Positions 31,701-40,939 of a DNA stretch of 64,000 nt are shown one piece after another. Every line of letters starts with the position of its first letter. Position 1 is the first letter of the stretch. The notes beneath the pieces were generated by a model. That model was given only the letters and a program-made list of their open reading frames with translations, did no database searches and was not told the DNA's origin. This DNA is from Ustilago trichophora (lineage: Eukaryota; Basidiomycota; Ustilaginomycetes; Ustilaginales; Ustilaginaceae). Position numbers and translations under genes: made by a program. Location of the stretch: positions 1,302,001 through 1,366,000 of the forward strand of contig OOIN01000004.1 in the NCBI GenBank assembly GCA_900323505.1, written 5' to 3'.

Positions 31701-33466
31701 TCGGCAGCTTGCTCGAGCGCAGCCATTTCGGCTTCCCATTTCTTCTGACGTCGACGCTTGATGACGTTGGGCGCATGTAAATACTTGCGGATGCTGTTGC
31801 GCGAGCTGAGGATCGAGCGGTCGATGGTGCTGAATCGACGGAGCGTGCTTCCACCGTCACCATCTTGCAAGTCGTCATCGTCGACCGTCATCGAGCTTCT
31901 ACGGCTGCTGGCAATCGTTGCGACCGATTCGCGCCTTGGACCAAAGTGGTTGCTGCTACGCGATGTAGATGGTGTAATGGCGGAGAAAGGGGCGGCGCCG
32001 CGATCGGCAGTGGCACTCTGTGCAGAGCTGTTCCGAGGGAGTTCAGAGGTCTGCAACGAAAGCTGCTGCGTTGGATGAGGCGAGTAGCGATCCATGGCAC
32101 GACGATAGCGGCTTTGGCTTGACGCGTAGTGAATTCCTTTCGAGACACGCGAGGATACCTTGTGGCCCAGCTGTCCGATCTTGCCATGTAGATGGATGAG
32201 GTCATCTATAGGCTCGCCATTGGCCTTTCTACGGCGGATCTCGCGGCGGATGAGCTTCTTGCGGCTCTTGAGCTGCTCCTTGGTGAGCGTCTCGCCATGC
32301 TCAAGGATCAGAGAGTGGATTTTGAGCATGCTGTCCCCTCCGTCCTCCGAGTCTGACGCCAATGCGCTGTCGTCGAGCTCGTCGTCGCTAGAAACGCTAG
32401 AGACGGACGAGACGGTTGCCGGTGAAGCCACGCCAAGTGTTGCGTTGGGTTCATGAGCATCAGGCTCATCGTGAATTGGACCGCCGGTAAAGCTGGAAAC
32501 AGAACCGCGTGGATGCTGTTTGGCAGAGCTGTCGTTTGTACTGGAAACAAAGCTGGTGGGTGTTTGACTGTTGAAGCTTCTGGAGAAAGGGAGTGACGGC
32601 CGATTTGGTGACTTCTGCGCTGACTCTTCGGTGGCTTGATGGGAGTGGCCCTCCTCGTCCACAACCAGCAATTCCGGATTCCCGGTCGATCGCACTTTGG
32701 ATCGCGGGCGATCTGGCAGACCAGCCGCATTGTCCAGCGAGCTTTGAGATGGCAGTCCGGTGGACGGAGAGGGCATGGAGGCTTTCAGGGCTGCCTCAGG
32801 AGGAGGCGTAGCCGATGCTGGACGGAATCGTCTGGCTAATGCGCTGCCAGGTCTGCCAATCGAAAAGCGGAAGGACGCCTCCTCATTCTGTGGGGAAACT
32901 TCGGGTGATTCTGTCTGACCACGGAATCGGCCTCTTGCGCGCGTGGCAGCATCAAAGACCCTTGTGACGACGGGATTGCCCGTGATCATGAGCTTGACCT
33001 CACCGGGTCCGTCTTTGTGCTCGCCATCATCTTTGTCACTGCTGTCGCTGCTCTCTTCATCCGACGAAATGCCATGTCTTCGCCTGCGCTGACGACGGTC
33101 ATTACGGCCAAATACTTTGGCAACGACAGTGACACCGGTCGACTTGGCCCAGTTGCGCCGGGTTTGCTGTGCTTTGGCGATGCGATCAAGCTTGTCGCGC
33201 GCCGCTTGGGCATCCTCATTGGGGGCTCGCTTGGGAAGAATGCTGTGGTCATCTTGTGGATCTGCTGTGGTGCCATGAGCAGCGAAAGGGGTGTCGGTAG
33301 ATGAACGGGTATCTTGGAGGACGAGTGTGTCCTCTTGAAGCGGATGAAGTGGCGTGGGTCGGATGGCGGTCAGAGGTGCATGAAATGATGGTGGAGAATG
33401 TGGTGTTGGAGACGTTGCGCCGCCAGCAGCAGACATACCATGGCCAGATGCGTAAGAGTCGGTCAT
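28784..33466 (-). CDS. Large dysferlin (DysF/peroxin) domain protein, Mug65-like
   Basis: One exon of 4.7 kb. The open frame extends to 33775 without an ATG; the first ATG is at 33466, giving 1560 residues, so an upstream exon is possible. The recognisable part is a split DysF domain. DysFN is at about residues 640-700, with YENQRGLLVFGIP, WEWAYPEWFIDMTGDV and GWQYSGNF. DysFC is at about 772-790, with PFTFVRRRRWIRLRRR. This W-rich fold occurs in fungal Pex24/Pex30-type peroxins, S. pombe Mug65, Spo73 and animal TECPR1. A second conserved part near residues 890-1170 contains ARNPFISWHFVKHRLQDEDL and LDDVLLLFEFQSNRAQLIRL. The remaining parts are low-complexity Ser/Asp-rich. No trans-membrane segment is evident, so a membrane-associated role (peroxisome or sporulation membranes) is an inference from the family only. 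Confidence 0.75.
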   Translation of the reverse strand: MTDSYASGHGMSAAGGATSPTPHSPPSFHAPLTAIRPTPLHPLQEDTLVLQDTRSSTDTPFAAHGTTADPQDDHSILPKRAPNEDAQAARDKLDRIAKAQQTRRNWAKSTGVTVVAKVFGRNDRRQRRRRHGISSDEESSDSSDKDDGEHKDGPGEVKLMITGNPVVTRVFDAATRARGRFRGQTESPEVSPQNEEASFRFSIGRPGSALARRFRPASATPPPEAALKASMPSPSTGLPSQSSLDNAAGLPDRPRSKVRSTGNPELLVVDEEGHSHQATEESAQKSPNRPSLPFSRSFNSQTPTSFVSSTNDSSAKQHPRGSVSSFTGGPIHDEPDAHEPNATLGVASPATVSSVSSVSSDDELDDSALASDSEDGGDSMLKIHSLILEHGETLTKEQLKSRKKLIRREIRRRKANGEPIDDLIHLHGKIGQLGHKVSSRVSKGIHYASSQSRYRRAMDRYSPHPTQQLSLQTSELPRNSSAQSATADRGAAPFSAITPSTSRSSNHFGPRRESVATIASSRRSSMTVDDDDLQDGDGGSTLRRFSTIDRSILSSRNSIRKYLHAPNVIKRRRQKKWEAEMAALEQAADAEARRADPDAELDKMLAKYAEQQAPADANKVKYEFDILYENQRGLLVFGIPKFSPRTLFQWDPSPWTFANGKRSAYNIANAQLPDPSWEWAYPEWFIDMTGDVDEAGWQYSGNFGRRFWPNVHFPHGRVGMPKTGAEGIMEMNARLAEKEKKRQEKESSKEDDGFEAIKRSARARSSKWTGTPDPFTFVRRRRWIRLRRRKPLAGTSTSKSGEGLLGKTTSPANEIPLPDLGSKAPLSPGKTGIKHGRSDDEYEDESPLGGSDETDSSSEDDEMLYAPAYGRSSGFLPRRLPGDMSNGRDPTKSKDPRARRRARKHAKEFTGTIRELKSLLPSIIAMDREAKVHRTPTGLAASQTSYKWAMLKINKVDARNPFISWHFVKHRLQDEDLAFAATTLRTMERKFQQRQLAAVHKRGEASPDGNAGLARESIPSSFCGPSRSIRFDGLSPMADVGDASNTLPSADKSEIMASPSFSRLHEPFTSSSAEGHELTREALVEINFARVLRVLRACKIDRQRMDLWKLWLGVVSLETLMETSRREDLAALGLLAPAAELGGDAGLPATSTSPSMEPPHLSGGSSFRYRQRAERAKARWRASVPTPDASDVWDVLERKLDDVLLLFEFQSNRAQLIRLLLTVHEKLHPDHVYRDRSLRANPIELSPAHVHGDAAEMGGPSTAGGAFGSRLGGWKRAGLPRLEFFSDLQRILAALPGNDATTNSHYILSQPSPSEELDTVAMPLGHHSSNALIDKLEAEAVSDSFLDHEKIPSSSTAAHEDDAEFKRPTIGSGTRLSLVLPHEGDRRISRGPSPIPRAPSVPLPYRHSPLSSVVPLSQGSLSTQNRSSIERGGQTYSAESSPPSTAPGKAEDTVAHTSVSEPVKELNLDVPAEKTDAHESQSGQFAPHKSSELPRGDVFSSPVYSEETALPRNADAGVKNAVDDNVGETSESGRQTRSPRPPIPARSDSVSPLTTTKERF

Positions 33467-34029
33467 GATGTTGCGGTCTGCGCTAGCGAGCAGCGCAGTG
33501 GCTTGACCGTCGATAATGATGCTGTTCAGGTCGAAGCTCTGTCGGATGTCAGAGTATCCATACTGAAGACTGTCGGTTGACCACGGGTGACTCGCATTGA
33601 CGGACGCTAGCTGCCAGCTGTGTAAGGAGAAGAGCTGGGCCAACCTAGATTCGTTGTTGGCTGAGTGGTGCCAGAGTAGCGGGGATGTGATAGGAAGAGA
33701 ATGAAGGCACCCTTGTGGACAGCCACAAAGACACTCGCAACACGTTTGCTGCTGCAGCAAAGCGGTCTGTGTCAATGCAGGAGCGTTTCAACTCCACTAA
33801 ACACGCCAAAGTCGGCCTGAATTTCGGCCTGTCCTCACGCTAAGGTTGTCGTGATTTTGAATGAGTTTTGTGGCTCTATTTTCCTTTTCCTTTTCTGTCT
33901 CGAGAGATATCACGACCTCGCTTTACAGAACACATTCAATCAAATCGGAACACAGTATCTGTATGTCAAGTATCCTAGAGTACATTCAATACGGGTCGTA
34001 TGTTTACAATCAGACAATCGTCGCGGCCT
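33467..34029. other. Upstream region of the dysferlin-domain gene
   Basis: 563 bp between the ATG of the dysferlin-domain gene and the ASK1 stop (both minus strand). Its first 309 bp remain open in frame, so a spliced N-terminal extension or leader cannot be excluded. No other feature is supported. Confidence 0.4.
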
Positions 34030-36321
34030 TTACTTGCGTGCACCTCCAACATTCATGTTGAGAGGCGTCGGGCTAGGAGCGCTGTACGTGTCGTCTCTGT
34101 CCACCAACGGTCTTCCACCGTGAACAGTGCCCATCTCGTCAACGTGTCCCCACACTCTGAACGACTCCTCGCTCCTTGCGTCGTTGCCACCAGCACCCGT
34201 CGAACGACCCTGGCCGCCCGCGCCGCTGGCGTTCGAGAGACCACGACCGCCCAGCGCTTCTGCGGCACGCGGCTGTGCATTGCTTCGTACGCCGAACAGC
34301 GTATCATCCTCAATGCTGCGGCCCGCCTGTTTGGGATGGTTGAACGAAGAGATGGTCGAGCTGGTCCATCCAGAATTATCCTGCTGACTACTTCCACCGA
34401 GGCGGCTGTTGCTCGAGACCGAGAACTTGGCTGCCGACGACAGCATCGAGCCTGCCATGCTGTCGCCGCCATCGTCTGATTCGCTATCCGACGACTCGTC
34501 GTCATCATCATCGTCATCATCATCATCATCGTCATCGTCAAGCGGAAGCACGCCGGCATGCTTGAGATTCAACCTGTCAAAGCGCTGGTGTACATCGGCT
34601 GCCAAGGTACCTTGCGAGTCAGCCGCATTCAGCTCGAGTCCTTCGTCGGCATCCATCAACAATGCAGCCGAACTAGCGTTGGCAGAAGGTGCTGCCATGT
34701 GACTCGAGCCCGGCGTATCGTCCCGCGCCAGACTGGGTCCGCGCTTGGTGAGCGTAGGTGGTGTCGGGATCGAATCTCTTCGTCGGCCTCCACCGCTTTG
34801 CCGGTCTCGCTGCTGTTTTGTCTCTTTGCGGTTCATCCGTAGCGGGGTTGCCACGGGCTGCTTGTGAGAGCTGGCGACGGCTTCAGCAGCCCGAGACTTG
34901 GACGAGCTCTTTGGCCACACTCTTGGTGCTGGGCTCGAGGCGCCCACGCTTCGAAGCAGGTCATCCACCATCATCTTGGCCGCTTCCTTGGCCGGCGTTT
35001 GTGCATAGCGGCTCTGAGGCACCGAGAATTGCATCGTCACGGGAGGCGACATACCAGCGGGCCATCCAAGCGAATCCTTGTCCGACGAGTCCGAGTCCCA
35101 GTCTGCGTCCTCCTGACCATGTGCCGTCTTGGAGGATCCGCGCTTGCTGCTGGAGGCCTTTGTTGATCTATCCTTGATCTTGGACGTGAGTGGCGTCTTG
35201 CGGAGGTCGACGATGCCGTCCCACATGCGCACGCTGGGCGGAGCGAAGGGGTTCGACTTGGACTTGGAGCTTCGGGGCGTGGCTTGAATCTTGGTGTAGC
35301 TGAGGCGTCCCTTGTTGCGCTTGTGTTCAGAGTCGAGCACCTTATTGAGGAGAGCACCCTTCTTTGGCGTGGATGACGTCTTCATACGCCCACCAGATGC
35401 AGCTGATGACTTGAATTGGGGCAGATCGTGGATAGAAGAGGCGTTGGAGCTGTCGGGGTCGACATGACGTCCACCTCTGCCAGCGTGTGTGGATCCTAGG
35501 TTTTCGATGCCCTGGGCCAAGGCTGCACGGTCTCGTTCCATCTCGCTTGTACCGAAAGCTTCTTTCGCTTTGTAGGATGCCAGCAAGGAGCTCTGGTCCA
35601 TGCTCGGATCGGCCATGCCGCGTCCGAGGTCTGAAGTGATGTCGCGGCGCAAGCGCTCAAACGGCGACTCGGCAGGGTCAAAGACGTTTTCTTGATCTTC
35701 GCGGTCGTGCGACTTGTGTTGCTTGCGCTGCGCAGCTTCTCTGCGTGCGGCCGCTGCCATAGATGCGTTGCTGAAGCGAGGAGGAGAAGCAGCACGCGCG
35801 CGATCTGCTGGCGCCTGGTCGACACTTTCGTCGGCCGCTTCGTGGTCGTCTGCCTGGTGACTGTCTGATGCAATCGAAGCATCCATGTCCGTGAAGATGA
35901 TCGAGCCTGACTCGGATCGCGGGCTTCGTTCGTCATCGTTGCTAGTGAAGGTTGCGTCCTCGCGAGAGTTGTTGGCACTTTGTGACACATCGCCGCGTTG
36001 CGAATTGGCATCAAACTCGGAGTCGGTCTGGACGTGAGCTGTGAGCGAGACATTTGCCGAAACCTCGTAGAAGGTCTTCCAGAACTTGGCGCCTTGCCAG
36101 ACACGCGCACTTGCGACACCGTACTCTTTGACTGCAGGAAGAATGCGGGAGGTGACGATCTGATGGGCCGTAGCGAAGTTCTGATCAATCTCTTGGAGTG
36201 TCAGTGTGATAGCTTGGTCGAGCTGCATGATCTGCTCGGTGACCGAGTGTTGTTGGTTGGGCATGGCTGCATTATGGCCCATGGCTCCCGGATGGAGCGA
36301 CTGACGTGGATGAAGCGACAT
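34030..36321 (-). CDS. ASK1: DASH complex subunit Ask1, long form
   Basis: Single exon, 763 residues. Residues about 27-95 match the Ask1 domain: LDQAITLTLQEIDQNFATAH, SRILPAVKEYG and ARVWQGAKFWKTFYE. The DASH/Dam1 ring links kinetochores to microtubules and is specific to fungi. The rest is low-complexity and rich in Ser/Asp/Arg, with many S/T-P sites (for example LRKTPLTSK and IPTPPTLTK) that could be Cdk or Ipl1 targets (inference). A poly-Asp tract of about thirteen residues near residues 594-606 comes from a GAT/GAC repeat. Yeast Ask1 has only 292 residues. Short conserved patches such as NPFAPPSVRMWDGIVDLRK and WGHVDEMGTVHGGRPL at the tail suggest that parts of the extension are constrained. 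Confidence 0.85.
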   Translation of the reverse strand: MSLHPRQSLHPGAMGHNAAMPNQQHSVTEQIMQLDQAITLTLQEIDQNFATAHQIVTSRILPAVKEYGVASARVWQGAKFWKTFYEVSANVSLTAHVQTDSEFDANSQRGDVSQSANNSREDATFTSNDDERSPRSESGSIIFTDMDASIASDSHQADDHEAADESVDQAPADRARAASPPRFSNASMAAAARREAAQRKQHKSHDREDQENVFDPAESPFERLRRDITSDLGRGMADPSMDQSSLLASYKAKEAFGTSEMERDRAALAQGIENLGSTHAGRGGRHVDPDSSNASSIHDLPQFKSSAASGGRMKTSSTPKKGALLNKVLDSEHKRNKGRLSYTKIQATPRSSKSKSNPFAPPSVRMWDGIVDLRKTPLTSKIKDRSTKASSSKRGSSKTAHGQEDADWDSDSSDKDSLGWPAGMSPPVTMQFSVPQSRYAQTPAKEAAKMMVDDLLRSVGASSPAPRVWPKSSSKSRAAEAVASSHKQPVATPLRMNRKETKQQRDRQSGGGRRRDSIPTPPTLTKRGPSLARDDTPGSSHMAAPSANASSAALLMDADEGLELNAADSQGTLAADVHQRFDRLNLKHAGVLPLDDDDDDDDDDDDDDESSDSESDDGGDSMAGSMLSSAAKFSVSSNSRLGGSSQQDNSGWTSSTISSFNHPKQAGRSIEDDTLFGVRSNAQPRAAEALGGRGLSNASGAGGQGRSTGAGGNDARSEESFRVWGHVDEMGTVHGGRPLVDRDDTYSAPSPTPLNMNVGGARK
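34496..34542. repeat. ATC/GTC trinucleotide repeat (poly-Asp) in ASK1
   Basis: Interrupted CAT/CGT triplets on the + strand encode poly-Asp on the minus strand. Confidence 0.85.
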
Positions 36322-37171
36322 GTCGTGAAAGAGGCTCGCTCAAGTTGAGAGCGATGTTGATGCCTGTTCCAAGGCGCGGGCGGTTTGATGGAAGCTGTTG
36401 TGCAACGGCTTCCGAGGTCTGTGAGTGTGTCAAAGCCCTAGAGTACGGTAGACTTTGGACAGATGGCGGGTAGCAATACTAAGAGGAAGCGGTGATAAGT
36501 GAAAGAGGACGATGGCCGCAAGGATAGTGCCGGCAGCTGTGACAAGGACCAGAAGATGATGGTGGAAAGGATGATGCCGGCGAGTGTTGGGCTCAATTTG
36601 ATTTTTGGCATCCTGTTTTTCTCAGACGCGCCCCTTCTTTGCTGGCACTTGGCCAGTGTGATTTTTGGGGAGAGTGTTGGTTGACACGCGTCGCGGCCAA
36701 ACAACAGAGCGTTGTAGTTAATCAACACTTTTCCTCTCTCGTGATGTCGGCTGAAAAATTGACCTTGGCGTACGTTCCTTATCACATCGTCTTCCCAATC
36801 CTTGACTCCCGCCGACCGTAACTTACCGACCTTGCTCTGTACTATTGTGTTTGTCATTCTGTGTTATTCTGCTACAAAGCGAACCTTTTTATATCTTTGA
36901 ATTGTAGTCAGCATTGTAACGGACAGAGATGCGATCGATGTACATAGACGAGATGAAACCAGCAGCAACGACAGGAACATATGCATGCGATTCCCAACAC
37001 AAGGCGAGTGGAATAGAGAGGCCATAGATAGGAAATAAGGGACGAGAGGCAGAGAAGATGCGAGTGACAGGAGCAAGACAAGACTGACAGAAAAAGACAT
37101 CGACAAAGGACAAGAGACAAGATGAGATGTGGAAGGTTAGAAGTGCCTGTAGTGGCAACAAGCGGCAATGG
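36322..37171. other. Upstream region of ASK1 / 3' region of CBS gene
   Basis: 850 bp. I see no coding region, tRNA or repeat family member. The overlapping open frames on the minus strand at 36864-37168 are Leu/Ser-rich and look like non-coding sequence. Confidence 0.4.
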
Positions 37172-39106
37172 TCAACCCTCTACCGCTTCCTCGTTGCTAG
37201 CCGCCATAGCAGCCAGTATGGAGCGCAGCACAGTCTTCATGGTCACCACATACCTGGGCATACCGTTTTGCATGACCTCGCCAAAGAAGCCAGAGACGAG
37301 CATGTTGCCAAAGGGCGACGAGGGCGAGCCTGCCGAAGAGGCGCTCGAGCCTGGTGTGAGCGTGGATGGAGTCCACGCTCCTTGGGCTCGGAATGCGGCC
37401 TGAGCGCCAAACTGCCTGTACATGGCGCTTTCCTCCATCGAGAACTGCGCTAGAGACAGCGAACGCGGCCGGTGAGTGCGTGGACCAGACGGCGTCCGAA
37501 GATGAGCGGGCATCGCAGTGCCGACGTTCTTGGCAGGCAAAGAGCTCACCGAAGAGGACAGCGTTTGCTCGGGCTTGTGGCTAGCTCTGCGCTCGCGAGT
37601 CACATGGCTGCTGCCACCGGGCGTAAAGCTGGACAATGCAGGGCGTGATGCCACCTCGGCCGATGCACCACTGAAGGAGGACCGAGGTGTGGTCCAGAAT
37701 TGCGTCGAAGATCGACGATGTTTCTGGCCAGGCGCTGGGGTGAAGCTGATCGATCTGCTGAGCGGCATCATGTCTGCATCGAGCGAAAGAGATGGCAGCT
37801 CTTTGCTGGGCGACGCAGAGACGCACGAGAGAGGCGGTGTCATGATGACGCGAGGCTCGTCCACCACAAACACACCGCCAGCTTCGGTAGCGAGCAAGAG
37901 CGCAGCAGCCCTACCCACGGTTGACGAGCTGTTGACAGAGATGGCCGGCCGAGCGTCCTTGCCATCCGTTCCCTGCGGATGCCGCGATCGAAGCTCCTTG
38001 ACCAGAGATGAAAGGGGGGTCGTAAGAATCTTGCGAGAGAACGACTTGAGAATCTCTTGCGAAATCTCGCGCGAAGAGATGGGTGAGATGAGGCCGCCCA
38101 GAGGGTCCATGACAGCGAGCACCGAAAGCTGTTCCGACTGCATGCGCACAAGGGCATCGATGGTGCTCCTATCTCCCGAGATGACCGCAGCGGGCTGCTG
38201 CAGAATAGAAGCGCAGAGGTTATCAAGTGTGTTGGAAAAGACCGCTGACAAGGTTGTATCCTTTTCTGCTTCTTCTACGAGGAAAGCCACCACATCAGGC
38301 GCAGTCAATATTCCGCAGACGGCGCCTTCCTCGCCATGCCTACAGTCTGATACCACCAGGCAGTTCACGTGGTCCCGACTCAGTTCCGAAAGGATGTGCT
38401 TAAGCGAAGTGTCGAGTGTGACGTGACTGAGGGTGTTTTTCCCCGAGAGATTGGAGACGAGGGAGGCCGCGACAGGTTCTTTGGAGTCGAGTTGAGCACG
38501 GATGATGTCGGCTTGAGCTTTTGCGTTGCTTTCCTGAGTCTGGTCCGGCAAAGGGAAGCGAGATTGTCCTGCTTTGGGAGATGCTGGCGGGGAGGAAAGA
38601 TTGTGAGGGCTGATGCTGGAACGAGTGGGCGAAGCTTTAGTGGAATGCGTTCCGAACACAGCTGCAAAGAAGGCGGAGAAGTCTTCCAGACTAAGTAAAC
38701 CGGTGCAGTCTGATCTCTTGAGCTTGCTGAAACGGGCCGATGCGTCGGCATCGTTGGCCTGTCTCGTTAGGATGATCCAAGTCTCTGCCTCATGAGCTTG
38801 ATCCAGTCGCTCACCTGCCGACTCGATGCTGGTAGTTTCGGGAAAGACAACGAGACGAGAGCGGGCGCTGGAGCTGCAAGATAGGACGTCTTCTGCCGAT
38901 AAGCATTCTAGTCTCTGTTGGAGCTGGAATGCGGCGAAGGGGTCTTGGACGGTCGAAAAGGGAAAGTTGTTGGCTGTTGGGAGTGAAAGGCTGACAGAAA
39001 GATCAGAGCCAGCATCGGAGTTGCACCGAAAGTGAGATCTCGGGGACGACGAAGAAGGAGACGATGGAGATGGAATCGAGATGGGCCTCGTCTGTGGAAG
39101 TGCCAT
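37172..39106 (-). CDS. Sds23-like protein with CBS domains
   Basis: Single exon, 644 residues. Sequence through about residues 50-410 shows the pattern of four CBS motifs: FSKLKRSDCTGLLSLEDFSA, HILSELSRDHVNCLVVSDCR then GILTAPDVVAFLVEE, ALVRMQSEQLSVLAVMDPLG then SPISSREISQEI, and GRAAALLLATEAGGVFVVDEP. This is the arrangement of Sds23/Moc1 and AMPK-gamma-type proteins. Sds23 family members inhibit PP2A and affect cell-cycle and nutrient responses in yeasts. The C-terminal 230 residues are Ser/Pro-rich with RRSST, RERRAS and RPRSLS, likely kinase sites, and a last block (FFGEVMQNGMPRYVVTMKTV) that appears folded. The Sds23 assignment is by domain layout, not a decisive motif; another CBS regulator is possible. 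Confidence 0.6.
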   Translation of the reverse strand: MALPQTRPISIPSPSSPSSSSPRSHFRCNSDAGSDLSVSLSLPTANNFPFSTVQDPFAAFQLQQRLECLSAEDVLSCSSSARSRLVVFPETTSIESAGERLDQAHEAETWIILTRQANDADASARFSKLKRSDCTGLLSLEDFSAFFAAVFGTHSTKASPTRSSISPHNLSSPPASPKAGQSRFPLPDQTQESNAKAQADIIRAQLDSKEPVAASLVSNLSGKNTLSHVTLDTSLKHILSELSRDHVNCLVVSDCRHGEEGAVCGILTAPDVVAFLVEEAEKDTTLSAVFSNTLDNLCASILQQPAAVISGDRSTIDALVRMQSEQLSVLAVMDPLGGLISPISSREISQEILKSFSRKILTTPLSSLVKELRSRHPQGTDGKDARPAISVNSSSTVGRAAALLLATEAGGVFVVDEPRVIMTPPLSCVSASPSKELPSLSLDADMMPLSRSISFTPAPGQKHRRSSTQFWTTPRSSFSGASAEVASRPALSSFTPGGSSHVTRERRASHKPEQTLSSSVSSLPAKNVGTAMPAHLRTPSGPRTHRPRSLSLAQFSMEESAMYRQFGAQAAFRAQGAWTPSTLTPGSSASSAGSPSSPFGNMLVSGFFGEVMQNGMPRYVVTMKTVLRSILAAMAASNEEAVEG

Positions 39107-39383
39107 GCTGACGGATCTGCCGGGTGAATGGGTAGTCGGTCGGCAGATGCTCGTTAGAAGCCCGCAGGATCTCCTAAAGTGTGGTAGACCGAGAGGCAGT
39201 CCGTACTAATGGTCAGCAAGCCGTCGTACGGTTAGCTCTGCTGATAATTGATGTCAACTTGGTCGAGCTCTAGAAACACTGTGAGAGGAGATGCTTCTCT
39301 GACAGGACAGCGGAGGAGATGGTGTGCAGGACGTGTATGGAGGAAGGAGCTCGAAGAGCGATATCAACGAGGAGCATCGCATA

Positions 39384-39409
39384 TACAGTACTGTACTCTA
39401 CAGTACAGC
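39384..39409. repeat. TACAGTACTGTACTCTACAGTACAG element
   Basis: Two palindromic GTAC cores interrupted by CTC. Confidence 0.85.
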
Positions 39410-39922
39410 AACGGGTGAAGGAGCTGGCCTAAAGGCTGCGAGGTCAAAGAGGTCTGGGCAAGGCCTTGTCTTGCTCTCTCGTCTTCGGCAGTGAGAAGAG
39501 CCATGGTTTGAATGCTCAATCACGCTCGGCTGAGATTCAATCGGTTGCTGGGACAAACAGCTTTCCATGGCGCAAAAGAAAAAGGAAGAGGAAGAGGTAA
39601 AGTGTCGATGTGCCTGGAAGTGAACTACCCCGCCTTTTCAGGTAGAGCTGAGACATCTGGATGATTGTTGGCAGGCAGGCACGCAGGTCAGCAGACAAGA
39701 TGCTGGCGTGAGAGAATTGACAACGCAGGGACCTTGACCCTGTACTGTAGCGCATGCACACAGATAGGCTAAAATAATCAAACGGCGGCATAGGAAGAGT
39801 CATGGTCCAGACCCCGAACCCGAAAACCCTCTCCACAGTTGCATTTTCTCCCATCTGGCTTTCAGAATTGCGTTCCCATGGCCCTCCCAGAAATTGGACT
39901 AATTCATGCCAAGCGAAGGCAT

Positions 39923-39942
39923 TACAGTATACTGTACAGTAG
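39923..39942. repeat. TACAGTATACTGTACAGTAG element
   Basis: Palindrome family member containing an additional inverted CAGTATACTG. Confidence 0.8.
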
Positions 39943-40107
39943 CGTGGACCCAGGACAGAAGAAAAGTGGCTGATGGTGCCAAAATTTGTCCTCGCTTCCG
40001 GGGTGAGAAGAGCTTCGCAACGAGTGAGCGCATTTGGCGAGAGAGATAGCAATCATTAATATCGCTTTAATCGTTATGGACCACAGAGCTGTTCTTGCTG
40101 CTAGATT

Positions 40108-40123
40108 TGTACTGTACAGTACA
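40108..40123. repeat. Perfect 16-bp palindrome TGTACTGTACAGTACA
   Basis: Longest perfectly self-complementary copy of the family in the window. Confidence 0.9.
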
Positions 40124-40939
40124 TGTCCTGCGTACAGTGAGGTCATGCTAGTGCCTCAATTTTTCAACGATCAATCTGCTGTGACCTGCTTTTGCAGCAC
40201 TATGTCCTGCAGTGAAGTATAACTTGGCTGTCACCTCCTTCACTATGAAGATTGCTGGCACACACACAATATCAAGAATGTCTCCCACCTTATGCTTGTC
40301 CGAGAAATACAAAAAGATGGCCTTCTTGCCTTTGGTGGGTTCAAAGAACAGGTGAACATGGCAACATCAATCTTCGCCTTGCTTGGACATGTTGTTGCAA
40401 GGCACAGGAGACAGACAGGCAAGAATGAGACTCTGCACCTTGGAAAAAGGTCATGTCACAACCAAGACAGTTTGTCGGAGGTTGACAGCATAGCTCTGCC
40501 ACAAAGTGGTCAACAGCTCAAGTAAGATTAAACTTTTCTCGAGCAAAAGGCGTTGCTAGTACAAATTTGCCGCACTGCCATTCTTGATGCTGGAATTGCG
40601 CAGGCATAATTGTTCGCAGGCATTATTGTTCTCAGGGCATAGGAATTGAATTGACAGCATGATTTCTGCAATCACTCCGGCTGTATTGGACAACAGCTTT
40701 GTCCTCACTCTTATCGAAAAAACCCTTGGTGGACGCCCTGTGCAAAAGGCATGCAGTGAGATCCCTAAGATCAGCAGCACAGCCAATAGTCGGGCGATGC
40801 TGCTTGCGCTAAAGCCGCTCTTCGGCAAACACACCAAAGCAAATGTAACAAATGATGTGCAATCTCTGGAATATCTATAGTAAAGGCGGAAGCACACTGC
40901 GTGCAGAGGGAAAAAAAAAAGGATCGAAAGAGGTGCAAA

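Larger units (their letters stand above)
39107..40939. other. Upstream region of CBS gene / 3' region of ADE2 (1.8 kb)
   Basis: Rich in GTAC palindromes: 39384-39409, 39741-39750, 39923-39942 and 40108-40123. The part from 39950 to 40900 is visibly more A/T-rich than the genes around it. A 73-codon open frame at 40659-40880 (+) starts with ATG but has no known relative. No gene is confidently supported. Confidence 0.45.
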
